Source of the DNA: Methylobacterium iners
GTDB lineage: Bacteria; Pseudomonadota; Alphaproteobacteria; Rhizobiales; Beijerinckiaceae
Length of the DNA: 64,000 nucleotides
Direction of reading: 5' to 3'
Assembly: GCF_022179305.1 (NCBI RefSeq)
Contig: NZ_BPQP01000013.1
Location: 1 to 64,000, forward strand
In this document: positions 46,268 to 55,434 of the stretch, piece by piece
How positions within the stretch are numbered: the first letter of the stretch is position 1
Layout: every line of letters starts with the position of its first letter
The notes under the pieces: generated by a model
The model's database searches: none
The model's input: only the letters and a program-made list of their open reading frames with translations
What the model was told of the DNA's origin: nothing
Made by a program: the position numbers and the translations under genes

Positions 46268-46282
46268 TTAACCGTAATTTGA
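46268..46282 (+). promoter_or_regulatory. CtrA-like box upstream of cpaB
   Basis: TTAA-CCGTAAT-TTGA matches seven of eight CtrA positions and ends about 61 bp upstream of the cpaB ATG. With the flp site it suggests CtrA input into pilus genes. Confidence 0.4.
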
Positions 46283-46343
46283 CGAATGTCGGGCCACTGT
46301 GATCCCTGACGGCAAACCGCCGTCCGATGGGTTCCGTTCGGCG

Positions 46344-47153
46344 ATGAAACCTGCCCGCCTTGCCATTCTCGCCGTCGCGCTTCTTGCAGGCGGCACCGCC
46401 GCTTACCTGATGAGTGGCGACGCACCGTCGGCACCAGCGCCGACTGCGGCCGTCGTAGCGGCTCCCGTCATGCCGGTCACCGACGTCCTTGTGGCTGCTG
46501 CCGAGCTGCCGATGGGTCAGAGCATCCAGGCGGCCGACCTTCGCTGGCAGGCTTGGCCCGACCAAGCCGTCACTGCGTCTTACATTACGCGCCAATCGAA
46601 CCCTAAGGGTCTCGAGGAGATCATCGGGTCGATCGCCCGTTCGGCCTTTCTCGCTGGCGAGCCGATCCGCCCTCAGAAGCTTGCGCGATCCGATGGCGGC
46701 TTCATGGCCGCAATCCTACCCCCAGGCATGCGCGCCATTGCCGTTGTGATTGACAACAAGGGTGGGAACGCGGCCGGCGGCTTCATTCTGCCAAATGACC
46801 ACGTCGATCTCCTACGCACCTTCCGCGATGATGAGGCGTCTCGAAGCGGTGGCAGCGAAACGCTGGTGTCAGAGACATTGCTGACGGACGTGCGCGTCCT
46901 CGCAATCGGACAGATTGTTCAGGAGAAGAACGGGACCAACGTCGTCACGGGCGAAACCGCCACCTTGGCGCTCACGCCGGGCCAAGCGGAACTTGTGACC
47001 CTGGCTCAACGGTCCGGCTCCCTCTCTCTTTCTCTCCGCGCGCTGGCTGATTCGGGAAGAGTGGCCGAGCCCGAACCGGATGCTGACCAGCGCGCCGACA
47101 AGGGTCTGACCATCGTGCGCTTCGGCGTCTCGCAACAGCAGTCGCGGCGCTGA
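46344..47153 (+). CDS. cpaB: Flp pilus assembly protein CpaB/RcpC
   Basis: A 269-residue exported protein with an N-terminal membrane anchor or signal (MKPARLAILAVALLAGGTAAYL). A SAF domain follows (VLVAAAELPMGQSIQAADLRWQ), then the RcpC/CpaB domain with ILPPGMRAIAV and FILPNDHVDLL. It acts in the periplasm, probably with the secretin CpaC and possibly binding peptidoglycan. The start at 46344 is used because the anchor begins there; an upstream GTG gives 15 extra irregular residues. The gene ends about 30 bases before cpaC. Confidence 0.92.
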   Translation: MKPARLAILAVALLAGGTAAYLMSGDAPSAPAPTAAVVAAPVMPVTDVLVAAAELPMGQSIQAADLRWQAWPDQAVTASYITRQSNPKGLEEIIGSIARSAFLAGEPIRPQKLARSDGGFMAAILPPGMRAIAVVIDNKGGNAAGGFILPNDHVDLLRTFRDDEASRSGGSETLVSETLLTDVRVLAIGQIVQEKNGTNVVTGETATLALTPGQAELVTLAQRSGSLSLSLRALADSGRVAEPEPDADQRADKGLTIVRFGVSQQQSRR

Positions 47154-47184
47154 GGCGTCGGTGCGCGATCACAAGGACTTGTCG

Positions 47185-48681
47185 ATGACCATCAGCACAC
47201 GGACCCCGACGGCTTATTTGGCGGCGCTCACGACCATCGCGACCCTGTGCGCGGCTCCCGTTCCCGCCACCGCCGCGCCGGCCCTGGGGGCGGCCCCCAT
47301 CGTTGAGATCGGGCAAAACGAGTCCGTCGCAGGCCGCAAGGTCGACCTGACAGTCGGCCGGTCACTCATCATAGACTTGCCGCGCGACGCCAAGGAGGTG
47401 TTCGTCGCCAATCCTAAGGTGGCCAACGCGGTCGTGCGCTCCACGCGCAAAATCTTCATCATCGGAATGGATGATGGGGCGACCTCAATCTTCGTCATGG
47501 ATGCCGAGGGACGGCAGATCGCCACACTCGACGTCACCGTCGCGCGCGACCTGAAACTGGGGGTGCTGAAGCAGCTGCTCGCGCAGAGCATCCCGGGAGC
47601 ACGCCTCGACGTTCGCTCCGTTGGCGATTCGATCGTCCTCTCGGGCATGGTCGGGTCCCCGCTGGAAGCTTCCCAAGCGCTCGACATCACCAACGCTTTC
47701 GTCGGGATATCCGGCGGGACCGGATCGGCTCCGAATGCCGGAGGCACCTCCACGAGCCGCGGCGCAGTCATCAACAACATCACCATTCGCGGCAAGGATC
47801 AGGTGATGCTGCGCGTCACCGTCGTCGAGGTTTCCCGGACGGTGTTGAAGCAGTTTGGCGTTAACCTGACCGGAAGCTGGTCAAGCCTCAACATCGTCAA
47901 CACCACGCCTCTTGCTATCAATGGTGGTCAGTTCCCGAGCGGCAATCTGCTTGAAGGCAAGATCACCGGATCGGGTGGCGCCAGCCTCACCGCTACGCTC
48001 AAGGCTTTCGAGCAGGCGGGCGTCTCACGCATCCTCGCCGAGCCGACGCTGACCGCAATTTCCGGCGAGGCGGCAAACTTCACGGCCGGCGGCGAGTTGC
48101 CCGTGCCTGCCTCCCAAAACTGCACCGGCCTCGTCTGCACCGTCGGCATCACGTTCAAGCCCTACGGTGTCAGCCTTAGCTTCACTCCCGTGGTGCTTGC
48201 GGAAAACAAGATATCGATCCGCGTCGGTACCGCCGTGTCCGAGATCGACCGGCAAAACAGCTACACGTTCTCGAACAGCACCTCTGGCTCGAGCACGGCC
48301 GTTCCTGGCTTCACGGTGCGCAAGTCCGAGACGACGATCGAGCTTGCCTCCGGGGCGACGATGATGACCGCGGGCCTCATCCAACAGAAGAACCGGGCGG
48401 CGATCACCGGCCTTCCAGGTCTCATCAATCTCCCGATCCTCGGCGCGCTCTTTCGCTCGCGCGATTACCAGCGCGAGGAGACCGAGCTGATGATCATGGT
48501 CACCCCCTACATCGCCAAGGCGATGGAGCCGAAGCAGGTGACTCGGCCCGACGACGGGTTCGTGGAGGCCCAGGACAGCCAGGCCATTCTGCTCGGGCGC
48601 TTCAACCGGCTTTACGGCGTGGCCGGCGCGAGCCCGCTCGGGCCGAGCTATCGTGGCCGCGTCGGCTTCATCACGGACTGA
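47185..48681 (+). CDS. cpaC: Tad outer-membrane secretin CpaC/RcpA
   Basis: A 498-residue secretin. A signal peptide (cleavage near AAPA) is followed by the pilus secretin N-domain (VGRSLIIDLPRDAKEVFVAN), a BON-like domain (LDVRSVGDSIVLSGMVGSP) and the secretin domain (VSRILAEPTLTAISGEAANFTAGGE, later GLINLPILGALFRSRDYQ). It forms the outer-membrane ring through which the Flp pilus passes. The start at 47185 has AAGGAC at the right distance, unlike the GTG at 47161. Confidence 0.95.
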   Translation: MTISTRTPTAYLAALTTIATLCAAPVPATAAPALGAAPIVEIGQNESVAGRKVDLTVGRSLIIDLPRDAKEVFVANPKVANAVVRSTRKIFIIGMDDGATSIFVMDAEGRQIATLDVTVARDLKLGVLKQLLAQSIPGARLDVRSVGDSIVLSGMVGSPLEASQALDITNAFVGISGGTGSAPNAGGTSTSRGAVINNITIRGKDQVMLRVTVVEVSRTVLKQFGVNLTGSWSSLNIVNTTPLAINGGQFPSGNLLEGKITGSGGASLTATLKAFEQAGVSRILAEPTLTAISGEAANFTAGGELPVPASQNCTGLVCTVGITFKPYGVSLSFTPVVLAENKISIRVGTAVSEIDRQNSYTFSNSTSGSSTAVPGFTVRKSETTIELASGATMMTAGLIQQKNRAAITGLPGLINLPILGALFRSRDYQREETELMIMVTPYIAKAMEPKQVTRPDDGFVEAQDSQAILLGRFNRLYGVAGASPLGPSYRGRVGFITD

Positions 48682-48735
48682 AACGGCCTCCTCGATCTTC
48701 CGCGACACGACCCGGTATCATCAGGATTCATCGCA

Positions 48736-49458
48736 ATGTCTTCCTCAGCCAGAACGCTCGCTGCGGTCACCGCGCTCGCCGCGCTTCTCGGCGCGTGCCG
48801 TTCCGACCGCGTCGTGACGACCGGATCGTTGTACCCGGTGGATCACAAGACGCGCCATCCTATCGTACTAGCCGACGGCTCGCGACAGCTCGACGTCTTC
48901 GTGACAGGAACCGGTCACCTCGATCCCCGGCAAACCGCCGACGTCGACGCCTTCATTCTCGAGTTTCGGCGCTACGGTCGTGGAACGCTGATCCTTGATC
49001 TTCCGCTTGGCGTCGCACCAGCTCTCGGCGCCGCGGTCGAGCGGACCGCTGCCTCTGTCCGCAGGATCGCCACCGAGGGCGGCATCCCGCCTGGACGCAT
49101 CGTGGTTGAAAGCTATGGCGTCACCAATCCGAGCCTGAGTGCGCCGCTGCGCCTGAGCTTCCAACGCATGGAGGCAAAGGTCGGGGGCGCATGCGGGGCC
49201 TGGCCGCAGGATCTAGGCGTCAGCGATCCGTCGTTCAACGGCCGCAATGAGCCCTACTGGAACCTCGGCTGTGCGACCCAGAGCAACGTTGCTACGCAGA
49301 TCGCCGATCCGATCGATCTAGTGCGCGGCCGTCCGGAAGGTCGAATCGATACGGTCCGACGCACCCAGGACATCGGGAAGGTGCGCGACGGCAAGGATCC
49401 GTCAATCTCATGGAAGCAAGATGGAAAGACGAGCGTCAGGTCGGAAGTCGGCAACTGA
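48736..49458 (+). CDS. cpaD: Tad pilus lipoprotein CpaD
   Basis: A 240-residue lipoprotein. The lipobox LLGAC places the modified cysteine at residue 21. The CpaD domain then follows (TGSLYPVDHKTRHPIVLADG, GVTNPSLSAPLRLSFQRMEA, NEPYWNLGCATQSNVATQIA). CpaD-type proteins help place or stabilise the secretin in the outer membrane. Standard position between cpaC and cpaE. The third and fourth cysteines may form a disulfide. Confidence 0.92.
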   Translation: MSSSARTLAAVTALAALLGACRSDRVVTTGSLYPVDHKTRHPIVLADGSRQLDVFVTGTGHLDPRQTADVDAFILEFRRYGRGTLILDLPLGVAPALGAAVERTAASVRRIATEGGIPPGRIVVESYGVTNPSLSAPLRLSFQRMEAKVGGACGAWPQDLGVSDPSFNGRNEPYWNLGCATQSNVATQIADPIDLVRGRPEGRIDTVRRTQDIGKVRDGKDPSISWKQDGKTSVRSEVGN

Positions 49459-49557
49459 CGCAAACCTCAAACGCCAGCCCTGTCAGCACGCCAACCAACC
49501 CCTCGATCCCCATGCGCCACGCGAGACGCGGCGGCAACCTGAACCGGAACATTGATC

Positions 49558-50802
49558 ATGCCGGACCTGAACGAGACGCCTGAGCGCCTCATCGCCCCGG
49601 TCCCCCGGATCACGATCCAAGCCTTCTGCGAAACCCCTGACGCCGCGGCCACGATCGAGGCCGCCGGCGAAGACCGCCGCATGCAGAAGGCCCACATCAA
49701 GGTCCAGATGGGGGGCGGTATCGCGGCGGTCGAGGCCTACCGGCATGCACCGACGCCCAACGTGATCATCATCGAGACGCAGGGCGCGAAGTCGCGTCCC
49801 CTGGAGTGTCTCGATTCCCTCGCCGAGGTCTGCGATGAGGGCACCAAGGTCATCGTGATCGGCCACGTCAACGACGTGATGCTTTATAGGCAGTTCATCC
49901 AGCGCGGCGTCAGCGAGTACCTGATGGCGCCCCTGGATCCGATCGTGCTGATCCAGGCGGTGTCAGATCTCTTTACGGCCCCTGGTGCGAAGCCGGTGGG
50001 CCGGACGGTCGCCGTGGTCGGATCGAAGGGCGGGGTCGGCGCCTCGACGATCGCCCACAACCTCGCTTGGACCGTGGCGCGCGGTCAGGGAACGGCGACG
50101 GTCATCGCGGACCTCGACATCGCCTTTGGCACCGCCGGCCTGAACTTCAACCAGGATCCGCCACAGGGTATCGCCGAGGCGGTCTTCGCGCCCGAGCGGC
50201 TCGACACGAACCTGCTCGACCGGCTGCTGTCGAAATGCAGCGACAATCTCAGCCTGCTCGCCGCGCCGGCCACCCTCGATCGTACGACGGACCTGTCGGA
50301 GCCGGCTTTCGACCACCTCATCGATCTTCTGCGCGCGGCCGTGCCCTGCATCGTCCTGGACGTGCCTCACACCTGGTCGGCCTGGTCGAAGCGGATGCTG
50401 ATCTCGGCGGACGAAATCCTGATCGTGGCGGCTCCGGAACTCTCCTCGCTGCGCAATACCAAGAACCTGCTGACCACCCTGCAGCAGCATCGTCCCAACG
50501 ATGGCCGGCCGCGCATCGTTCTCAACGGGACCGGGATGGCCAAGCGGCCCGAGATCAGTGCGACGGAGTTCTCGAAGGCTCTGGATGCGCCCCTCATCGC
50601 GACCATCCCCTTCGATCCCGCTCTCTTCGGGACGGCGGCCAACAACGGTCAGATGATCGCCGAGATTCAGGCAGGCTCGAAGGCGGCCGAGGTCTTCGCG
50701 GATCTCGCGGCCAAGATCACCGGGCGCCCCGAGGCGAAGCGGACCCGAGGAAATTTGCTCGAGCCGCTCCTGGCCAAGCTCGCTCGCCGCAAGGCGTCGT
50801 GA
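49558..50802 (+). CDS. cpaE: Tad localisation ATPase-like protein CpaE/TadZ
   Basis: A 414-residue protein with an N-terminal receiver-like domain without a clear phosphorylation site, then a MinD/ParA-type ATPase domain. The P-loop is GSKGGVGASTIAHN; the final Lys of the Walker A is replaced by Ala, as in other CpaE/TadZ proteins. It marks the pole or site where the pilus machine is built. The start is ATG 49558; a TTG two codons earlier is possible. GC content returns to genome-like values from this gene on. Confidence 0.93.
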   Translation: MPDLNETPERLIAPVPRITIQAFCETPDAAATIEAAGEDRRMQKAHIKVQMGGGIAAVEAYRHAPTPNVIIIETQGAKSRPLECLDSLAEVCDEGTKVIVIGHVNDVMLYRQFIQRGVSEYLMAPLDPIVLIQAVSDLFTAPGAKPVGRTVAVVGSKGGVGASTIAHNLAWTVARGQGTATVIADLDIAFGTAGLNFNQDPPQGIAEAVFAPERLDTNLLDRLLSKCSDNLSLLAAPATLDRTTDLSEPAFDHLIDLLRAAVPCIVLDVPHTWSAWSKRMLISADEILIVAAPELSSLRNTKNLLTTLQQHRPNDGRPRIVLNGTGMAKRPEISATEFSKALDAPLIATIPFDPALFGTAANNGQMIAEIQAGSKAAEVFADLAAKITGRPEAKRTRGNLLEPLLAKLARRKAS

Positions 50803-50835
50803 TGCGCGCTGCCATGAGAACCGAGGACGCGCGAC

Positions 50836-52302
50836 ATGTTCGGTAGGCGTAGCGGCACGAATGCGGCGCAGGTCGTCGTGCCGCCCTCCGGTGCAGCTGC
50901 ACCGAAGGCCCCGGCGGCTCTGCTCGTACATGACGACCCCGCGACCCGATCCCCGCGCGTCGAGGCGCCGCGGCGGCCGGAGCCGGTCGCGACCGTCCAA
51001 GAGAAAAAATCCGAGGATTACTTTCGCACGAAGAGCATGATCTTCGGCGCGCTGATCGAAGCGATCGATCTCCCGCAGCTTGCACGCCTCGATGCGGAAA
51101 GCGCGCGCGAGGAAATCCGGGACATCGTCTCGGAGATCATCGGGCTCAAGAACATCGTCCTGTCGATCGCGGAGCAGGAGGAACTGCTCGACGACATCTG
51201 CAACGACGTTCTCGGCTACGGTCCGCTGGAGCCGCTCCTGGCCCGGGACGACATTGCCGACATCATGGTCAACGGTGCGAACCGCGCCTTCATCGAGGTC
51301 GGCGGCAAGATCCAGCTGACCAATGTCCGGTTCCGTGACAACCAGCAGCTGATGAACATCTGCCAGCGGATCGTCAGCCAGGTCGGCCGGCGCGTCGACG
51401 AAGCCTCGCCGATCTGCGACGCGCGCCTGCCCGACGGCTCGCGCGTCAACATCATCGCGCCGCCGCTCGCCATCGACGGGCCGGTCCTGACGATCCGTAA
51501 GTTCAAGAAGGACAAGCTCACACTCGATCAGCTCGTCAAGTTCGGTGCCATTTCCCCGGAGGGCGCCAGGATTCTGCAGATCATCGGGCGCGTACGCTGC
51601 AACGTCGTGATCTCCGGCGGCACGGGTTCGGGAAAGACGACGCTGCTGAACTGCCTGACCCGCTACATCGACGAGGACGAGCGCATCATCACCTGCGAGG
51701 ACGCTGCCGAGCTGCAGCTCCAGCAGGCCCACGTGGTCCGCCTGGAGACCCGCCCGGCCAACATGGAGGGATCGGGCCAGGTTACCATGCGCGACCTCGT
51801 CAAGAACTGCCTGCGCATGCGACCCGAGCGGATCATCGTCGGCGAGGTGCGCGGACCTGAGGCCTTCGATCTTCTCCAGGCCATGAACACGGGCCACGAT
51901 GGCTCGATGGGCACGCTTCACGCGAATTCGCCCCGCGAGGCGCTGGCCCGTATCGAGTCCATGATTACCATGGGTGGATTCTCGCTGCCCTCCCGTACCC
52001 TGCGCGAGATGATCTGCGGCTCGATCGACGTCATCGTCCAGGCGACCCGCCTGCGCGACGGCTCACGCCGGATCACCCATATCACCGAGGTCATGGGGAT
52101 GGAGGGTGACGTCATCATCACCCAGGACCTGTTCCTCTACGACATCCAGGGCGAGGACGTGAACGGCAAGCTGATCGGCCGTCACCGCTCGACGGGCATC
52201 GGCCGCCCCCGCTTCTGGGAGCGGGCGCGCTACTACGGAGAGGAGCAGGCGCTCGCCGCAGCCCTCGACGCTGCCGCGGATCCGGGCGGGGGTGCGCTGT
52301 GA
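50836..52302 (+). CDS. cpaF: Tad secretion ATPase CpaF/TadA
   Basis: A 488-residue hexameric secretion ATPase that powers pilus extension and retraction. After a Pro/Ala-rich N-terminus come the N-terminal alpha domain, then Walker [13 protein letters not shown], the Asp box [11 protein letters not shown], Walker [19 protein letters not shown] and the His box [18 protein letters not shown]. All catalytic elements are intact. It ends 34 bases before tadB. Confidence 0.96.
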   Translation: MFGRRSGTNAAQVVVPPSGAAAPKAPAALLVHDDPATRSPRVEAPRRPEPVATVQEKKSEDYFRTKSMIFGALIEAIDLPQLARLDAESAREEIRDIVSEIIGLKNIVLSIAEQEELLDDICNDVLGYGPLEPLLARDDIADIMVNGANRAFIEVGGKIQLTNVRFRDNQQLMNICQRIVSQVGRRVDEASPICDARLPDGSRVNIIAPPLAIDGPVLTIRKFKKDKLTLDQLVKFGAISPEGARILQIIGRVRCNVVISGGTGSGKTTLLNCLTRYIDEDERIITCEDAAELQLQQAHVVRLETRPANMEGSGQVTMRDLVKNCLRMRPERIIVGEVRGPEAFDLLQAMNTGHDGSMGTLHANSPREALARIESMITMGGFSLPSRTLREMICGSIDVIVQATRLRDGSRRITHITEVMGMEGDVIITQDLFLYDIQGEDVNGKLIGRHRSTGIGRPRFWERARYYGEEQALAAALDAAADPGGGAL

Positions 52303-52336
52303 CGACATGCGTTTCAGAACCGTCAGGGAGGTAGCG

Positions 52337-53305
52337 ATGGCGGGAATGAACCTAGCCATAGCAGCGGGCCTCAGTGCGTTCACCGCAGCTGCCGTAGCCT
52401 ACGCTGTCTTCGCTCCCTACCTGTCCGGCGAGAACCGCGCTGCGCAGCGCCGCAAGGCCGTGAGCGTAGTCATAAGCGCTGGCAGCCGTACCGCGACTGT
52501 CAGTCGGCGCGAGCAAGTGGCCAAGAGCCTCAAGGAAGTCGAAGCGAAGAAGGCTGGCACAAAGGTTACGCTCGAACTCAAGATCGCACGAGCCGGGCTG
52601 GATTGGTCGAAGCAGAAATTCTATGCCGTCTCTGGTGTGATGGCGCTGTGCTTCGGCGCCATCATCCTGGTCTTAACTGGCAATCCCCTGATCGCAGCCT
52701 TCGCCCTCTTCGCAGGTGGAGGCGGTCTACCTTTATGGCTGTTGGCCTTTCTGAGGAAACGGCGCATCGCGCATTTCATCAAGGAACTTCCGACGGCCAT
52801 CGACATCATCACCCGCGGCATCCGCGCCGGCATCCCGCTTGGCGATTGCTTCCGCATCATCTCCCGGGAAGCCGAGGAGCCCATCCGCTCCGAATTCAAG
52901 CAAGTCGTCGAGGCACAGACGCTTGGACTGAGTCTCGGAGAAGCAATGATCAAGATGTACGAGCGTGTTCCTGTCGCCGACGTGAACTTCTTCGCGATCG
53001 TGATCAGCATCCAGTCTTCATCGGGCGGCAATCTGTCCGAGGCCCTCGGCAACCTGTCGCGGGTGCTGCGCGAGCGCAAGAAGATGGCCGGCAAAATTCA
53101 GGCCATGAGCATGGAGGCGAAGGCGTCCGGTGGCATCATCGCGGCATTGCCCTTCATCGTTGCGCTGCTGACGTACTTCGCCAGTCCGGACTACGTATCC
53201 CTTCTTTGGACTACGGACATGGGAAAGGTCGCTTTGGTCATCTCGGCATTCTGGATGTCGCTTGGCGTCTTCACCATGAAGAAGATGATCAGCTTCGAGG
53301 TTTGA
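52337..53305 (+). CDS. tadB: Tad inner-membrane platform protein TadB
   Basis: A 322-residue type II secretion F-domain protein. One N-terminal membrane segment, a pair near residues 95-150 and a C-terminal pair (about 255-275, 290-312) flank the cytoplasmic F domain (FIKELPTAIDIITRGIRAGIP, SIQSSSGGNLSEALGNLSRV). It forms the platform with TadC. The start at 52337 has AGGGAGGT upstream; the open frame runs back into cpaF but without support. GC is near 58% here by counting one line, against roughly 68% in cpaE. Confidence 0.93.
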   Translation: MAGMNLAIAAGLSAFTAAAVAYAVFAPYLSGENRAAQRRKAVSVVISAGSRTATVSRREQVAKSLKEVEAKKAGTKVTLELKIARAGLDWSKQKFYAVSGVMALCFGAIILVLTGNPLIAAFALFAGGGGLPLWLLAFLRKRRIAHFIKELPTAIDIITRGIRAGIPLGDCFRIISREAEEPIRSEFKQVVEAQTLGLSLGEAMIKMYERVPVADVNFFAIVISIQSSSGGNLSEALGNLSRVLRERKKMAGKIQAMSMEAKASGGIIAALPFIVALLTYFASPDYVSLLWTTDMGKVALVISAFWMSLGVFTMKKMISFEV

Positions 53306-53325
53306 GGTACGCCTAAATTGGGTCA

Positions 53326-53401
53326 TGATAATCTTTATTTAAATATAAAATAGATGGAGATCCTTCATCGCCTTTTAAACACTTTTGATTTTTTTACACT
53401 A
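53326..53401 (+). terminator. AT-rich interval with hairpin and T-runs inside the tad operon
   Basis: The only strongly AT-rich tract in the operon. A small stem GATGGA (53353-53358) pairs with TTCATC (53364-53369, one G-T pair) and is followed by a T4, another T4 and a T7. It could stop or slow transcription between tadB and tadC, or provide an internal promoter for tadC. Confidence 0.45.
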
Positions 53402-53487
53402 AGTCCATGAGGCTTCTCCGCTTCCACACAGCGCCGAGGCCGGTCGATCAGCACACAACCTTCTCGACATCACCCAGGACACAAGAA

Positions 53488-54450
53488 ATGTTTGCCGAGA
53501 TCGCTGCAAAGATCACCGATCCACGCTTCCTCGGGATGGTGCTCACCGGCGTCGCGACGGCAGCGACCGCCTTCGCGCTATTGCAGCCTGTGCTGGAGCC
53601 GGACCGCCTCGGCAAGCGGATGAAGCAGGTAGGCGACGAGCGCGAGGAGATCCGCCGACGCGAGCGCGAGCGCATGGCCAACAAGGCGACACTTCGCGTC
53701 GCGCCCAAGGCGTACATGAAGCGGGTCGTCGAGCAATTCAATCTCAGCCGCTGGCTCGGCACGGAAACGGCGAGACGCCAGCTCATGATGGCAGGGTACC
53801 GATCGGCCGGTGCGGAGACGGGCTTCCTGTTCTTCCGGCTCGTGATGCCGGTCATCACGTTTGTATTTTCGGCCTTCTACGTCTTCGTCATCGAAGTCAT
53901 CGATCAACCGTTCATGATCCGCCTCATGATCGTGATCGCGGCGACCCTACTCGGGATCAAGGCGCCTGAGCTCTACCTCGCGAACAAGACCAGCAAACGG
54001 CAGGCGGAAATCCGTCGCGCATGGCCCGATGCTCTAGATCTGAGCCTGATCTGCGTCGAGTCCGGCATGTCTGTCGAGCACGCATTTCGCCGGGTCAGTG
54101 CCGAGATCGCCACGCAATCGGTTGCGCTCGCCGAGGAGCTGGCAGTCATGACCGCGGAGCTGTCCTACCTTCCAGATCGCCGCATGGCGTTCGAAAACCT
54201 CGCCACGCGCGTCGGCCTCGACCCGGTCAAAGCGGTGACCACCGCCCTGATCCAGGCGGAACGCTACGGCACGCCGGTCGGGCAGGCGCTTCGCGTGCTT
54301 TCGCAAGAAAGCCGGGACCAGCGCATGAACGAGGCCGAGAAGAAGGCCGCCGCCCTCCCGCCGAAGCTTACGGTACCGATGATCCTGTTCTTCCTGCCGG
54401 TTCTGTTCGTCGTCATCCTGACGCCGGCCGCCATCCAAATCATGCGCTGA
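53488..54450 (+). CDS. tadC: Tad inner-membrane platform protein TadC
   Basis: A 320-residue F-domain membrane protein, partner of TadB. A membrane segment near residues 20-35 and a pair near 120-165 precede the F domain (RRAWPDALDLSLICVESGMSV, ERYGTPVGQALRVLSQESR), and a C-terminal segment (MILFFLPVLFVVILTPAAI) ends the chain. The start at 53488 is used because upstream residues in the longer frame are irregular and AGGAC precedes the ATG. Separated from tadB by an AT-rich interval. Confidence 0.93.
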   Translation: MFAEIAAKITDPRFLGMVLTGVATAATAFALLQPVLEPDRLGKRMKQVGDEREEIRRRERERMANKATLRVAPKAYMKRVVEQFNLSRWLGTETARRQLMMAGYRSAGAETGFLFFRLVMPVITFVFSAFYVFVIEVIDQPFMIRLMIVIAATLLGIKAPELYLANKTSKRQAEIRRAWPDALDLSLICVESGMSVEHAFRRVSAEIATQSVALAEELAVMTAELSYLPDRRMAFENLATRVGLDPVKAVTTALIQAERYGTPVGQALRVLSQESRDQRMNEAEKKAAALPPKLTVPMILFFLPVLFVVILTPAAIQIMR

Positions 54451-54470
54451 GTTAGGAGCCCTGCGCGGCT

Positions 54471-55328
54471 TCAGCCGCGGGGCGCTACTCGCCCCGCCTT
54501 GGCGTCCGAGGCCTTGATGGCCTTCCAGGCATTCGGCTGGGCGACGAAAGCGCGCAGCGCCACCGTGTTGGCGGCGGCCTCCTCCGGGGAGAGATCGCGG
54601 CGCGAGATCTCCTCGGCCTCCGCGAACTTGCCCTTGAGGCCGAGCACCAGCGACAGGTTCTGGCGCACCCGCGCATCGGCCTTGGGATGGCTCACGGCTT
54701 CCCGCAGGGTCGCCTCAGCCTGATCGAGACGGCGCGCGAGGGCGTAGGACAGGCCGAGATTCGACAGAATGGTCGGGTCTCCGGGCTGGATCTTCAGCGC
54801 AGCGGTGTAGAGCGACTGCGCGTTGGCGTGATCGCCGATCTGGTCGGCGACTGCACCCTGGGCGGAGAGCACGCGCCAGTCCGGACGGGCCGGCGTGTGG
54901 GCGTTCTGCAGGACCTCGGCGGCCTCCGCCAAACGTCCGACATCGGCGAGGCTCTTACCGTAGGCCGAGAGCACGGCGGGGTTCTTCGGGTTGCGCAGGG
55001 CCGCCTGCTGCAGCACGGCGACCGCCTGCGGCCGCTGATCCGTCGCGCGGAGTGCCTGGGCGTAGCGCATTGCGAGGGCGAGGTCGTTCTGGTCAGCGGC
55101 ATATTTCTCGCCGAGGCTGTCGACCTCGCGGCGGGTGATCCGGTTGGGAGCCGCAGCGTTGCCGAGGCCCGGCAGGGAGAACGAGCCGATGGACCCCGTG
55201 GTCTCGGGGGAGCGCGATTGGCAACCGGCCGCGATCAGCGCGACGAGCGTCGCGCGGAGGATCGGCCCGCGCCGAACCGACGACGGCGCCATCGAGGAGA
55301 GGACAGGCTTGAGCCCTGGCGAGACCAT
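54471..55328 (-). CDS. tadD: TPR lipoprotein TadD
   Basis: A 285-residue lipoprotein. The lipobox LIAAGC gives the modified cysteine near residue 36. Several tetratricopeptide repeats follow (e.g. YAADQNDLALAMRYAQALRA, NPKNPAVLSAYGKSLADVG, QPGDPTILSNLGLSYALARR). TadD/Pilotin-like TPR proteins assist secretin assembly. It lies at the end of the Tad locus but on the opposite strand, convergent with tadC, so it is expressed separately. Confidence 0.85.
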   Translation of the reverse strand: MVSPGLKPVLSSMAPSSVRRGPILRATLVALIAAGCQSRSPETTGSIGSFSLPGLGNAAAPNRITRREVDSLGEKYAADQNDLALAMRYAQALRATDQRPQAVAVLQQAALRNPKNPAVLSAYGKSLADVGRLAEAAEVLQNAHTPARPDWRVLSAQGAVADQIGDHANAQSLYTAALKIQPGDPTILSNLGLSYALARRLDQAEATLREAVSHPKADARVRQNLSLVLGLKGKFAEAEEISRRDLSPEEAAANTVALRAFVAQPNAWKAIKASDAKAGRVAPRG

Positions 55329-55434
55329 CACACGCTCCGCACGACGGGGCCGGTACTTCACGCAGCCCGCCCTGGCGGTGGTAGAGCGTTAACCCTAATC
55401 GTCGGTTAACCCTTTCCCCTGGTCGCGCTGCCTC

